From assembly GCA_947625765.1 (NCBI GenBank), contig CANQPP010000016.1, positions 1 through 43,906 on the forward strand: a stretch of 43,906 bases of DNA, in the 5' to 3' direction. The notes under the pieces are model-generated. The model was not told where the DNA came from, searched no databases, and saw only the letters and a list, made by a program, of their open reading frames with translations. The translations under genes and the position numbers were made by a program. The DNA is from an uncultured Clostridia bacterium. GTDB taxonomy: Bacteria; Bacillota; Clostridia; Christensenellales; UBA1750. Numbering within the stretch: position 1 is the first letter of the stretch; each line of letters opens with the position of its first letter. Shown here piece after piece: positions 33,172 to 41,262 of the stretch.

Positions 33172-33190
33172 GCGCGCTTATCCCCCCTTA

Positions 33191-33997
33191 TCAGACCAGG
33201 CTCAGGGTCCCGGCTTCCTCGTCCACATAGACGTTCCGGCCCCAGGCACTCAGGACGGCGTCCGCAGCGTTGTGGTCCTGCACCGCGTCCACCTTGACCT
33301 CCAGGCAGAAGGTCTTGCCGTTGTAGGTGTAGGTCACGGAACCGTCCTCGCCGGTCTCCGCGTCACAGAAGCTGGCGATGGTGCCGTCGATGGTCAGCGT
33401 ATCCGCAAACGGCGCGCTCTTGTCTCCCCTGTCCAGCCTCTGGCCAAAGTAGAGCACCGTTCTTTCCTTGGTGGTGGAGCTCTCGTCCAGGATCCAGCCG
33501 TTGTCCGTCAGCACGTGCAGGTCGATCAGGCTGGGGTCCAGGTCGGTCAGCTTCGTGGGGTCATCGCTCTCCGCGTCCTCCGCGTTGATCCAGTAGCGGT
33601 AGATGCTCACGCGGACATACTGGGCGATGGTGCCGGTGTTCTGCACGGCGAGCATTTCTTCATAGGGCTTGTTCAGCTCCACGACCTCCGTGCCGTCGTC
33701 CTTCTTCGTCAGGGGCATGTTTTCCAGCAGCTTGCCGGTGGCTTCTTCCCAGCGGCCGCTGCGGGTGTCGGTCCCGATCTCCCAGGAATCGTAATCGCGG
33801 TAGGAAATGATGTTGCCGTTTTCCAGCAGGGAAACGCCGATATCGGAGACCTGCATCTCCGCCTGGTAGTATTGGGAAACAAAGTTCACCGCGGCGCGCG
33901 TTCCGCCCACGGAGCTGAACAGCAGCAGGCCCGCGGCCAGCGCGAAGGCCACGATCGTAGCGGCGGGCGAACGGAGCCATTGCTTCAGTTTCTTCAT
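33191..33997 (-). CDS. SipW-dependent-type secreted protein (large)
   Basis: A 268-residue protein with a basic start, a hydrophobic segment (about 12-29) and a GGTRAAVNF junction. The ectodomain carries VQNTGTIAQYVRVSIYRYW near 118-136, the pattern of an NTG-type strand followed by YVRV that recurs in TasA/camelysin-like proteins. No C-terminal anchor. A SipW-type peptidase is encoded in the same operon and presumably cleaves it. It overlaps the preceding gene by ATGA. Likely a matrix or pilus accessory subunit. Confidence 0.78.
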   Translation of the reverse strand: MKKLKQWLRSPAATIVAFALAAGLLLFSSVGGTRAAVNFVSQYYQAEMQVSDIGVSLLENGNIISYRDYDSWEIGTDTRSGRWEEATGKLLENMPLTKKDDGTEVVELNKPYEEMLAVQNTGTIAQYVRVSIYRYWINAEDAESDDPTKLTDLDPSLIDLHVLTDNGWILDESSTTKERTVLYFGQRLDRGDKSAPFADTLTIDGTIASFCDAETGEDGSVTYTYNGKTFCLEVKVDAVQDHNAADAVLSAWGRNVYVDEEAGTLSLV

Positions 33998-34479
33998 GCC
34001 TTCTCGCCTCCCTCGCTCCAGTCGGCATAGGGCGTGCCATCCTCGTTGTACTTGGCGACCGTGGACTCATACACGACCACCACGTTGAACGTCTCGCCGT
34101 CCACGACCTTGTCGGTCGGCACATCCTTGATCTTCACATCCAGCGGTGTGGTCTTTCCGCCGGGCTCGACGACTCTTTCATAATAGTAGTAGCCGTCCTC
34201 ACGCCAGGCCCAGCCGTCGCCGCTGTACTCGAGCGGATACAGGCTGCCGCTGAACGCCTTTGCGCGCACGAACACCGGCGGCGCGTCGGGCGAGCTGGTG
34301 ACGACCACGTGCTTGGTCCAGTTGGTGAAGTCTTCTTCAATATCCGTTCCGCCGATGGTGATGGGCTTGCTCCCCTTGGCCTCGACGTAGGTGGTGAAAT
34401 ATGCCATCGCCGTTTGCAGAGACGCGGTGAGGACCAGCGCGATCACCAGGCAGAACAGCGCCAGGTTTTTCTTTTTCAT
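33994..34479 (-). CDS. SipW-dependent-type secreted protein (small, camelysin/TasA-like)
   Basis: A 161-residue protein with a signal segment ending TAMAYFTTYVEAKG (about residues 23-36), close to the AYF-T pattern of TasA and camelysin precursors. Downstream is a beta sandwich with PVFVRAKAFSG near 68-78 and YYYYERVVEPGGKTTPLDVKI near 97-117. This marks it as a probable SipW substrate forming fibres or a pilus accessory. It starts 15 bases after the pilin-like gene. Confidence 0.83.
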   Translation of the reverse strand: MKKKNLALFCLVIALVLTASLQTAMAYFTTYVEAKGSKPITIGGTDIEEDFTNWTKHVVVTSSPDAPPVFVRAKAFSGSLYPLEYSGDGWAWREDGYYYYERVVEPGGKTTPLDVKIKDVPTDKVVDGETFNVVVVYESTVAKYNEDGTPYADWSEGGEKA

Positions 34480-34494
34480 CTGCGTCAGCCTCCT

Positions 34495-35739
34495 TTACGG
34501 CTCGGTGGGAGATTCGGGTGCGGGTTCAGGCTCGGAACTTGTCGCGGGCGCGGACTCCTGCGGGCCGCTGCCGGATTCCCCTTCCTGTCTGGGGATCGCG
34601 TGCCAGGTCCAGCCGCCCTCCTCGTCATACTCGAAGATATTGGTGATAGCCCCGCCGTCGCGGTAGCGGTCGGGCTCGTTGGTGAACCTAAACTCGGGCA
34701 CGATGTCCACCGATTCCAGCGTCTGCGTGATCTCCCCGGAGCTGGCGAGCTTGTAGCTCGCGCCGGAATAGACCTCCGTCACGGTGACCTCGGAGCCCAG
34801 CGGGATGCCCTCGACCAGCAGCTCCTGCGTTCCGGCTCCGTCAAAGGTGATGGAATACACGTTGGAGAACACGACCTCGCCCTTGCGCACGGCCTTGATC
34901 TCAAACACGAACGTCGCGGGCTTGCCGTTCAGGAAGCCTTCCAGCCCCTTCACGATCTTGATGGACCCCTTGCGCGGCGCCTGCTCGGGCTTGAGCGTCA
35001 CGGTCGCGTCGTAGATCCACTCGCCGGGGTTGGCGGTGTTGATGACGCCGTCCACGGCCTCCTTGGTGGGCAGGGACACAAGCTCCGGCAGGAAGGTGTA
35101 GGCATATTCCTCGGATTCGGCCTTGGAGACCAGGTTCTTCGCGGCGGCGGTCGTCTCACCCTCGCCGGAGACCTCCATCGTCTCGTAGGTCATATACTCG
35201 GTGGGGTCGGTGACCTCCGCGCTGCGCGCGATGATGAGGTACAGCCCGGCCGGGAGCCCCGCGCTCTGCTCGGGCGCGGTCATATCAGCCTTGAGGCCTT
35301 CGACCAGCGGCGCATAGTCCGCGTTCTTCGTGAAGGTGGGGTCGCCGTCCTCGTCCACGCCCTCGGTGAACAGCAGCTTGGCCGCGTCCTGGGACAGCTG
35401 CCGCCAGGTCTCGTCGGTCATGGCGTCCCAGAAGGCCTTTTCGCTCTCCTCATCGGCCGCTTCGGCGGGAAGCAGGTCGGCAAACGCTTCGTTGACCTTC
35501 AGCGTGTAGCTGTCCACGCCGGGAATTTTGACGGCCTGCGCGACCTGGTAGAGGTCCACGACCACGTTGGCCCCGGCGATATCCGCCTTGAACTCCTCGT
35601 CCACGGAATCGCCGGCGGGCTTAACGCTTAGCGTGTTGCTGCCTTCCAGGTCCACGGCCAGCGCGCTGCCGCCGAACAGCGGCAATGCCAGCACGCAGGC
35701 CAGCGTCACCGCCAGCAGGGTCTTCCACGTTCGTTTCAT
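34495..35739 (-). CDS. Pilin-like protein with Cna-B/DUF5979-type domain, no sorting signal
   Basis: A 414-residue secreted protein with signal peptide (1-27). The N-terminal half resembles the D1 region of Gram-positive pilins: VVDLYQVAQAVKIPG near 52-66, AGLPAGLYLIIARSAE near 161-176. The C-terminal half has GSIKIVKGLEGFLNGKPATF near 259-278, a DUF5979/Cna-B start with lysine, and a VTVTEV strand whose glutamate would serve in an isopeptide bond. It ends in a Pro/Ser/Glu tail with no LPXTG and no helix, so it would have to be a tip subunit or released. The start at 35739 was set by GGAGG 9 bases upstream. Confidence 0.83.
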   Translation of the reverse strand: MKRTWKTLLAVTLACVLALPLFGGSALAVDLEGSNTLSVKPAGDSVDEEFKADIAGANVVVDLYQVAQAVKIPGVDSYTLKVNEAFADLLPAEAADEESEKAFWDAMTDETWRQLSQDAAKLLFTEGVDEDGDPTFTKNADYAPLVEGLKADMTAPEQSAGLPAGLYLIIARSAEVTDPTEYMTYETMEVSGEGETTAAAKNLVSKAESEEYAYTFLPELVSLPTKEAVDGVINTANPGEWIYDATVTLKPEQAPRKGSIKIVKGLEGFLNGKPATFVFEIKAVRKGEVVFSNVYSITFDGAGTQELLVEGIPLGSEVTVTEVYSGASYKLASSGEITQTLESVDIVPEFRFTNEPDRYRDGGAITNIFEYDEEGGWTWHAIPRQEGESGSGPQESAPATSSEPEPAPESPTEP

Positions 35740-35767
35740 AGGCGATTCCTCCTTTTTTACTTGAGGG

Positions 35768-37066
35768 TCAGGACTTTTTGAGTTGCTCAAGGAGTTCTTT
35801 CTGGGATTTGCGCTTGGGCTTCACGCTGTAATAGATCAGCATGAACAGCAGCAGCAGGAACAGCAGGGGCACGCCCAGGGCGGGGGCGACGATGTAGACG
35901 GGCACCTTGGTGGCCTCGCCCAGCACGACCACGGCCTCGGCGGCGTTCTCGATGCGCTTGCCGCGCACGAGCATGCGGTGGCTGTTGACGCCGTAGGGCG
36001 TGCAGGTGACCAGCGTCACGTAATCGCGGCCGCGCTCGATGGCCAGGTCCTCGGTCTGTTCGGGCAGGACGATGCGGATCTGGTCGACCATATAGGTCAC
36101 GGTCTCGCCCAGGGAATTGACGGTGAACACGTCGCCCACGACCAGCTTGTCGAGGTCGGTCAGCAGGCGGGCGGAGGGCAGTCCCCTATGGCCGGAGAGC
36201 ACCGCGTGTGTGGTCGGTCCGCCCACGGGAAGGGACGTGCCGGGGATGTGGCCGATGGCGATCTGCAAAACGGTCTCGTCGGCGGTGTGGTAGATGGGCA
36301 GGGAGACCTCGATGGACGGGATCTGCAGATAGCCCATGATGCCGGTGCCGGTGATATCCAGAATGGAGAGGTACTTCTCCATCTCGGTCTCGGAAAGCTC
36401 CAGATGAACGCCCGTGGCCAGGGAAGCGTTGTAGACGCGCGCCTGCCAGAGCATCTGGGTGCGCTCGTCCTCGGACATATCCTCGATGGCCTGCACGTAA
36501 CCGGCGATGGCCTGGGAGCTGTGGCGGGAGTTCCACCAGTCGCTGGTGGTCGGGTAGGCCAGCACGCACACGCCCGCAAGCAGGATGAGCGTCAGCAGCA
36601 CGGTGGTGAAGGAACCCTTTTTCTTCTTCTTTTTCTTACCCGTTTTTTCGGCCTTTGAAGCCTTGGGGGCCTTCGGTGTCTTCTCGCGTTTTGTGTGATT
36701 TTGTCTTTCCGCGCGGCGCTCCGTGCGTGTTTTGGAAGGGGCTTCCGTAGAAGATGCCTCCGTCGGGGTCCCGCTGTCGGAAGAAGAAGGCGCGGCCGCC
36801 TCGGGCGCTGGCTCGGTCGGTTCGGAAGGCGCAGTCGGTTCGGAAGGCTCGGACGGCGCATCCGTTGAAGGCGCATCCGTGGAAAGGGTCTCCGTGGAAG
36901 GCGCTTCCGGCGCGGCCTCCGGGGAAGAAGGCTCCGTCGGGGCGGCCTGCGGGGAAGATGCCTCCGGGGAAGATGCCTCCGCGGAAGGGGCCGCCTCGGG
37001 GGAAGGCTCGCCTCCGGGCGCGTCCCCGGCGGGGGTCGTATCGTTCATGTTCCGCTCGTTATCCAT
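35768..37066 (-). CDS. srtC: Class C (pilin-polymerising) sortase with long low-complexity N-terminus
   Basis: A 432-residue sortase. The enzyme core runs from about 185 to 385: GYLQIPSIEVSLPIYH at 245-260, H293 in SGHRG, C355 in TLVTCTPYG and R364 in NSHRM. A C-terminal helix (390-413) is typical of class C. Before the first helix (154-171) stand some 150 unusual cytoplasmic residues: an acidic Ser/Pro/Glu/Thr/Ala-rich stretch (1-110), then a basic stretch ending in seven lysines (about 111-150). The ATG has a GGAG site upstream. It should polymerise the LPSTG pilin encoded just before it. Confidence 0.93.
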   Translation of the reverse strand: MDNERNMNDTTPAGDAPGGEPSPEAAPSAEASSPEASSPQAAPTEPSSPEAAPEAPSTETLSTDAPSTDAPSEPSEPTAPSEPTEPAPEAAAPSSSDSGTPTEASSTEAPSKTRTERRAERQNHTKREKTPKAPKASKAEKTGKKKKKKKGSFTTVLLTLILLAGVCVLAYPTTSDWWNSRHSSQAIAGYVQAIEDMSEDERTQMLWQARVYNASLATGVHLELSETEMEKYLSILDITGTGIMGYLQIPSIEVSLPIYHTADETVLQIAIGHIPGTSLPVGGPTTHAVLSGHRGLPSARLLTDLDKLVVGDVFTVNSLGETVTYMVDQIRIVLPEQTEDLAIERGRDYVTLVTCTPYGVNSHRMLVRGKRIENAAEAVVVLGEATKVPVYIVAPALGVPLLFLLLLFMLIYYSVKPKRKSQKELLEQLKKS

Positions 37067-37211
37067 GCAGTATCTCCATACAAAAGGGGCTGTTCGCTGG
37101 TCTTGGCCGGGCTTTTATGCCCGTTGTTCGCCGCACGCCACGGGAAGGCGGCCAGCATGTGCGGCAGGGGCCGGGGACGGTAAACGCCCCCGGTCCGAAA
37201 TGGGTCAGGTA
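37067..37211 (-). other. Pilin-sortase intergenic region with stem-loop
   Basis: A 145-base gap. On the minus strand a 6-bp CCGGGG/CCCCGG stem with a partly paired loop forms at 37171-37193, 20 bases after the pilin stop. There is no T run. It could act as an mRNA-stabilising or partial termination element that keeps pilin above sortase level; not provable here. Confidence 0.45.
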
Positions 37212-38921
37212 TTACTCGTGGTTCTGCATGCGCTTCTTGGCGATCAGCAGGATGCCAGCGCCCACAGCCAGGATCGCGCCGACCACGTAGAAGATCGTGG
37301 TGCCGATGCCGCCGGTAGAAGGCAGCTGCGCGCCCTTCTGGTTCATGATCTTGGTGCTACCAATGCCAAGGGTGCTGTCATTGGTAAACGTGGCTTCGCC
37401 CTTGCTGGTTGCAGTAGTCTCAAACTTCAACTCGGTGAGAGCGGGGGCAGGAGTATCTTCATGAGTAGAAGTAATCGTAAACTCGATGTCCTCGATCGTG
37501 TTGTAGGTCGGAGGGGTCGTGGTCTCGGACAGTTTGTACTGACCATCATCAAGGCCAACAAACGGGAACTTCGTCATGTCTTCATAAGCCAGCTCAGTGA
37601 CCGTTCCATCGGGATCAAGGATGTACTTCCTTGTTCCGGCCTCTTCGTCGACCACTTCGGTGAACTTAAGTGCAACATATCCGCCGTCGACGTACTTATA
37701 GAGCGTGAAGCCAGCGCCTTCCAGAGGCTCTTGATCTTCATCAACCTTTTCGACGTCCAGCTCGAAGGTGAACACAATGACCGTGTCCTTAGGCGTCTTG
37801 CCGGTGCCGTCGCCATTGGGGTTGTTGGAATACTCAAGGTACACATCGTTGGGGTTGCCCGTTGCGCCGATCACAGCCTTTTCATTCAACGTGGCCTCAT
37901 ATTCCACAACGACCTTGCCGGGATGATTCTTGTCGGTGATCGATTCCAATTTGGACTTGAGATTCTTGATGGTGATCTCGAAGTCGCAACCATCGGTCAG
38001 GCCTTCAGTGGTAATGGTATAATCATCGGCAGTCAGGGTAATTTCGTCGCCGGTCTCAGGAACGTACTTGACCGTAATGGGGCTGGACTTGAAGGTCAGG
38101 CCAGCGCTCTGGTCATCATGGAAGGTGAGGGTATAACTGTCATAGTCGTTGTAGTTGCTGGGAAGGGTAGCGGAGAGCTGGAAAGGAACATCGTCGCCGA
38201 TATCGTAGTCGGCGGAATCCTGCCAGTCAGTCTCTTTGCCTTCGATATCGTTGATATCCTTTACTTTCTTCTCAACGCTGGGGATATCAGCCTTTTCTGT
38301 GACATCAACATCGCCGACAACCTGCAGCATATAGAGAGTCTCGGCATAATCCTCGGTATTGCCACCCTCCGGCTTGTTGCTCTTGACCATATAGTAACCA
38401 GCTTCGGTAACATTGATGGCCAATTCTTCGCCAGCCGTAGTGCCTTCGGCAGAAGCATGGGGATTCTGCGTCAGGAACTTAGCGATTGCGTCGGCAAAAT
38501 CCTTCGCAACTTCTTCGGTAGCTCCGTCAAGAGCGCTGGCAATAACCGCAGCCGCTTTGTTAATGTCGTCCGCTTTGCTGAGATCAAGCCCAGCTTCTGC
38601 CAGCTTAGCTTCGATGCCAGCTATTCCCTTTACGGCGTTGATGACATTCACCCTGTCAGTTTCAGGAATGCCGTCGCCCCACTGGATATCAGAGAGGATC
38701 TTTACAGTTTCGTCATCTCTTACTTCCGTGGCTAGCTTGCCCTTAAAGATCTGGTAGGCGCTGAAAGAGCCAGCATTGTCCATCGTCGTCTTGATCTTGA
38801 TCGTGTAAGAATCCTTGTTCGCGTCCACGGGCTGCTCCGCAGCGAACGCCACGGTGTTGAGCGCCAGGACCAGGACTGCTGCCAGCATGAACGCCAACAG
38901 CTTCCTTGCGGTGTTCTTCAT
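37212..38921 (-). CDS. LPSTG-anchored major pilin (isopeptide-forming fimbrial shaft protein)
   Basis: A 569-residue pilin: signal peptide ending AFAAEQ (about 28), D1 domain with YTIKIKTTMDNAGSFSAYQIFKG-like start reduced to SAYQIFKG near 54-61, AGYYMVKSNKP near 174-184, then VEKKVKD near 216-222 with the likely cross-linking lysine. A Cna-B domain follows (about 407-520): FELDVEKVDEDQEPLEGAGF core and the E-box YKLSETTTPP. LPSTG is at 533-537, followed by helix and basic tail. It is the only canonical LPXTG protein in the window. Codon use is visibly more AT-rich than all neighbours. AAAGGAG precedes the ATG. Confidence 0.94.
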   Translation of the reverse strand: MKNTARKLLAFMLAAVLVLALNTVAFAAEQPVDANKDSYTIKIKTTMDNAGSFSAYQIFKGKLATEVRDDETVKILSDIQWGDGIPETDRVNVINAVKGIAGIEAKLAEAGLDLSKADDINKAAAVIASALDGATEEVAKDFADAIAKFLTQNPHASAEGTTAGEELAINVTEAGYYMVKSNKPEGGNTEDYAETLYMLQVVGDVDVTEKADIPSVEKKVKDINDIEGKETDWQDSADYDIGDDVPFQLSATLPSNYNDYDSYTLTFHDDQSAGLTFKSSPITVKYVPETGDEITLTADDYTITTEGLTDGCDFEITIKNLKSKLESITDKNHPGKVVVEYEATLNEKAVIGATGNPNDVYLEYSNNPNGDGTGKTPKDTVIVFTFELDVEKVDEDQEPLEGAGFTLYKYVDGGYVALKFTEVVDEEAGTRKYILDPDGTVTELAYEDMTKFPFVGLDDGQYKLSETTTPPTYNTIEDIEFTITSTHEDTPAPALTELKFETTATSKGEATFTNDSTLGIGSTKIMNQKGAQLPSTGGIGTTIFYVVGAILAVGAGILLIAKKRMQNHE

Positions 38922-39135
38922 AGTTGTTTCTCCTTTCCTACGCTTGGGTTTTGTGTTTCCTTGGGATCATATATCATTGGCCTTCTTTTGATGAGGACCA
39001 TCGACCTCCTCTCCCTCTTGGCGTTGGGGGCATTTCGGGTCTTGTATCACATCGGGCCGCGCGGAGGGTTTGAGCCTCCCCCGCGCTTCCCGCTGCGGTC
39101 GTTTGGGTCTGCCGCTTCTTCTGTTTAAGCGGCCC
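38922..39135 (-). other. 214-base gap upstream of the pilin gene
   Basis: On the minus strand it holds a GCCGCTT/AAGCGGC hairpin just after the preceding gene and a stronger GCGCGGAGG-type hairpin (39059-39086), neither followed by T runs. A possible extended -10 (TGATATATGAT, around 38967-38980) precedes the pilin start by about 50 bases, but no good -35 is seen. The pilin may have its own promoter. Confidence 0.4.
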
Positions 39136-40650
39136 TTAGAAGCCCTTGGTCACGAAGGAGGCTTCGCCTTCCTCGTTCACGGGGGCCACGTCCAGCACCT
39201 CGGCGGTGCCGTCGCTGAACAGGATCACGGTGATGGGGTCGCCCACGGTCAGGCCGTCGTCCCCCAGGAACTGGATGGTCAGCGTCACCGGCGCGGCGGG
39301 CTCCACTTCCTCATCGCCCACGAAGAAGCCGATGTTGTAGATCGCCGACTGCAGGTCCTCGGTGTTTGTCTCAGTGCCGTTCTTCTCGTCGTAGATGCGC
39401 TTGGCTTCCTCCATCCGCTGGGCGTACCGCTCGGGGTCGCTCTCGGCGGTGACGGGGTAGGCGCGCAGCTCCGCGTTGCTGGGGATCATCGCCTCGGCCT
39501 CGTAGGTCGCGATGATGACGATGGTGTCGTCCCTGTATACCTTCTCGCCGGGCTCGCCGACCGTCACCGTGGAGGGGCTGGGTTCGGGCTCGCCGGGTTC
39601 AGGCGTGGGCTGGGGCTTCTCGCTGTCGGCAGGCTGTTCGCCGTTCGGGGCCGCGGTCTCGGGCTGCTGTTCACCCTCGGTGGGCTGCTGCTCGGGCTGC
39701 TGTTCGCCCTGTTGCTCGGGCTGCTGGCCCTGCTCGGCGGGCTGCTGCTCGCCCTGCTGTTCGCCTTGCTGCTCTGTGGGCTGCTGCTGCTCACCCTCTG
39801 CGGGCTGCGGCTGCTCGGGCGCGGGCTGTGCCTGCTGCTGGTTCATCGCGGCGACTTCCTCGGGGGTCAATTCGACCTCCACGAAGCAGTCCGCCGTGTG
39901 CACATGCTCCTCCAGCACGATGCGGGTGCAGGTGAGCGTCTTGGTGCCGTCCTTCTCGGTCTTATAGCACTTCTCCGGGTCGTGGGTGTGCATCTCCAAG
40001 AGGCCGCAGTTTAAGACCTTCTCGGTCTTGAAGCACTTCTCCGGGTCGTGGGTGTGGGCGCCTTCGCCCTGCTCCTTGCCGCAGATCAGGACCTTGTTCA
40101 CGGCGTAGCAGGCGTCGGTGTGGGTGTGCTCCTCCTTGCCGCAGATGAGCTCGCCGTTTTCGTCCTTGCACTCGTCGCTGTGGGTGTGCTCCTCCAGCTT
40201 GCAGGTCAGCTCGCCCTTTTCTTCCTTATAGCAGGCGTCCGTGTGCTGGTGGCCGGGGGTCTCCTCAAGCGTGCAGGTCTGTATCGTCTGTTCGATGTAG
40301 CAGTCCTCGGTGTGCTTGTGCTCCGGGATCTCGGGCAGCTCGCAGACCAAAGCGCCGCTCTCGTCGTAGCAGTCGGCGTTGTGCACGTGCACCACGTAAT
40401 CCGCCAGGCCGCATACAAGGTACTTCTCGCCGTTTTCATCCTCCTTGTAGCAGTCCTTCGTGTGCTTGTGCACCTGCAGCTGGCAGTCCAGCACGCGCTT
40501 TGTGTAGTTCATGGCCTGGCTCTGCAGGCGCAGCACGGTCACCGTGCCAGCGGCCACAAGCACCGCCAGGCATACGAACACCGTGACGTATACCTTGTGC
40601 TTCCTGGGCTGCAGGAACTGGACCACCTTGTTCCAGATCGAAGAGAACAT
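39136..40650 (-). CDS. Membrane protein with nine HxH...C repeats and Gln-rich stalk
   Basis: A 504-residue protein with a basic N-terminus and signal-anchor helix (20-40), rest outside. Residues 56-255 are nine copies of a unit with HxHxxxC or HxHxxxxC followed about 9-16 residues later by a second cysteine, often ICG or TC. This gives 18 cysteines and nine HxH pairs. Residues 270-355 are Gln/Glu/Pro-rich, and 360-504 form a beta domain with IIATYEAEAMIPSNAELRAY near 387-406 and IYNIGFFVGDEEVEP, resembling ZU5-like modules of clostridial adhesins. No sortase signal. AAGGAGG precedes the ATG. Repeats look metal-binding; function unknown. Confidence 0.85.
   Translation of the reverse strand: MFSSIWNKVVQFLQPRKHKVYVTVFVCLAVLVAAGTVTVLRLQSQAMNYTKRVLDCQLQVHKHTKDCYKEDENGEKYLVCGLADYVVHVHNADCYDESGALVCELPEIPEHKHTEDCYIEQTIQTCTLEETPGHQHTDACYKEEKGELTCKLEEHTHSDECKDENGELICGKEEHTHTDACYAVNKVLICGKEQGEGAHTHDPEKCFKTEKVLNCGLLEMHTHDPEKCYKTEKDGTKTLTCTRIVLEEHVHTADCFVEVELTPEEVAAMNQQQAQPAPEQPQPAEGEQQQPTEQQGEQQGEQQPAEQGQQPEQQGEQQPEQQPTEGEQQPETAAPNGEQPADSEKPQPTPEPGEPEPSPSTVTVGEPGEKVYRDDTIVIIATYEAEAMIPSNAELRAYPVTAESDPERYAQRMEEAKRIYDEKNGTETNTEDLQSAIYNIGFFVGDEEVEPAAPVTLTIQFLGDDGLTVGDPITVILFSDGTAEVLDVAPVNEEGEASFVTKGF
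39886..40485 (-). repeat. Coding repeats: nine HxH...C units
   Basis: The segment encodes residues 56-255 of the preceding entry. Units are 17-27 residues long, and His and Cys are strictly kept while the residues between vary; HTHDPEKC occurs twice. The DNA copies are diverged, so the repetition is held at protein level. Confidence 0.85.
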
Positions 40651-40680
40651 TTAAGCTGCCTCCTTTCGCATCGCGTATCG

Positions 40681-41262
40681 TCAATGGATAGCCCCGATCT
40701 CGCTGAGGGGCCACACGCGGAATAGGATCTTGCCGACCACCATCTCGTTGCTGATGCAGCCAACGGCGGTGTTGCGGGAGTCGATGCTGGTGGAGCGGTG
40801 GTCGCCCATCACGAAGCACCGGCCGTCCGGGACCTGGTAGGGCAGCTCGATGTTGCAGTTGCCCAGCGCCTTCTCGCTCAGGTAGGGCTCCGAGAGGGGC
40901 CGGTCGTTGACGTAGACCACGCCGTCCTCGTCGATGTCCACCCAGTCGCCCGCCGTGGCGATCACGCGCTTGACCAGGATGCTGTTGTTGTAGTAGAAGG
41001 CGACGACCTCGCCCGTGTTGTACTTGTTGCTGTTGAGCGCCACCACAACGTTGCCGTCCTGCAGCGTGGGCGTCATCGACGTGCCCGTGATCTGCAAGAC
41101 CGGCAGCAGCAGCACCGTCACCAGCACGGCCACGGCCGCCACGACCAGCAGCGAAAAGACCGTGCTGCGCAGCACCCGACCGTAGTCCACGCGGTATTTT
41201 TCCTTCTTGAGCGCCTCTTCCAAGAGGTCTATGGAAGGGAACTCAATCTGGTCCTTGCTCAT
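40681..41262 (-). CDS. lepB: Signal peptidase I (LepB type)
   Basis: A 193-residue bacterial signal peptidase with the Ser-Lys dyad: S62 in GTSMTPTL and K98 in LVKRVIATAGD. The box GRCFVMGDHRSTSIDSRN near 146-163 is present. A single N-terminal helix lies at 33-55. In pilus loci such dedicated peptidases often help pilin maturation. It overlaps the coiled-coil gene by 20 bases. This is the second signal peptidase of the locus, from a different catalytic class than the one at 30614. Confidence 0.94.
   Translation of the reverse strand: MSKDQIEFPSIDLLEEALKKEKYRVDYGRVLRSTVFSLLVVAAVAVLVTVLLLPVLQITGTSMTPTLQDGNVVVALNSNKYNTGEVVAFYYNNSILVKRVIATAGDWVDIDEDGVVYVNDRPLSEPYLSEKALGNCNIELPYQVPDGRCFVMGDHRSTSIDSRNTAVGCISNEMVVGKILFRVWPLSEIGAIH

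Noticed and set aside
36723-38735. Plus-strand open frame of 670 codons opposite srtC and the pilin
   Set aside because: It spans two genuine genes and their gap, and shows no consistent protein-like pattern.
39886-40485. Could the regular His/Cys repeat be a CRISPR-like or tandem DNA repeat
   Set aside because: Units vary in length and DNA sequence, keep reading frame, and only His and Cys positions are constant, so it is a protein repeat.
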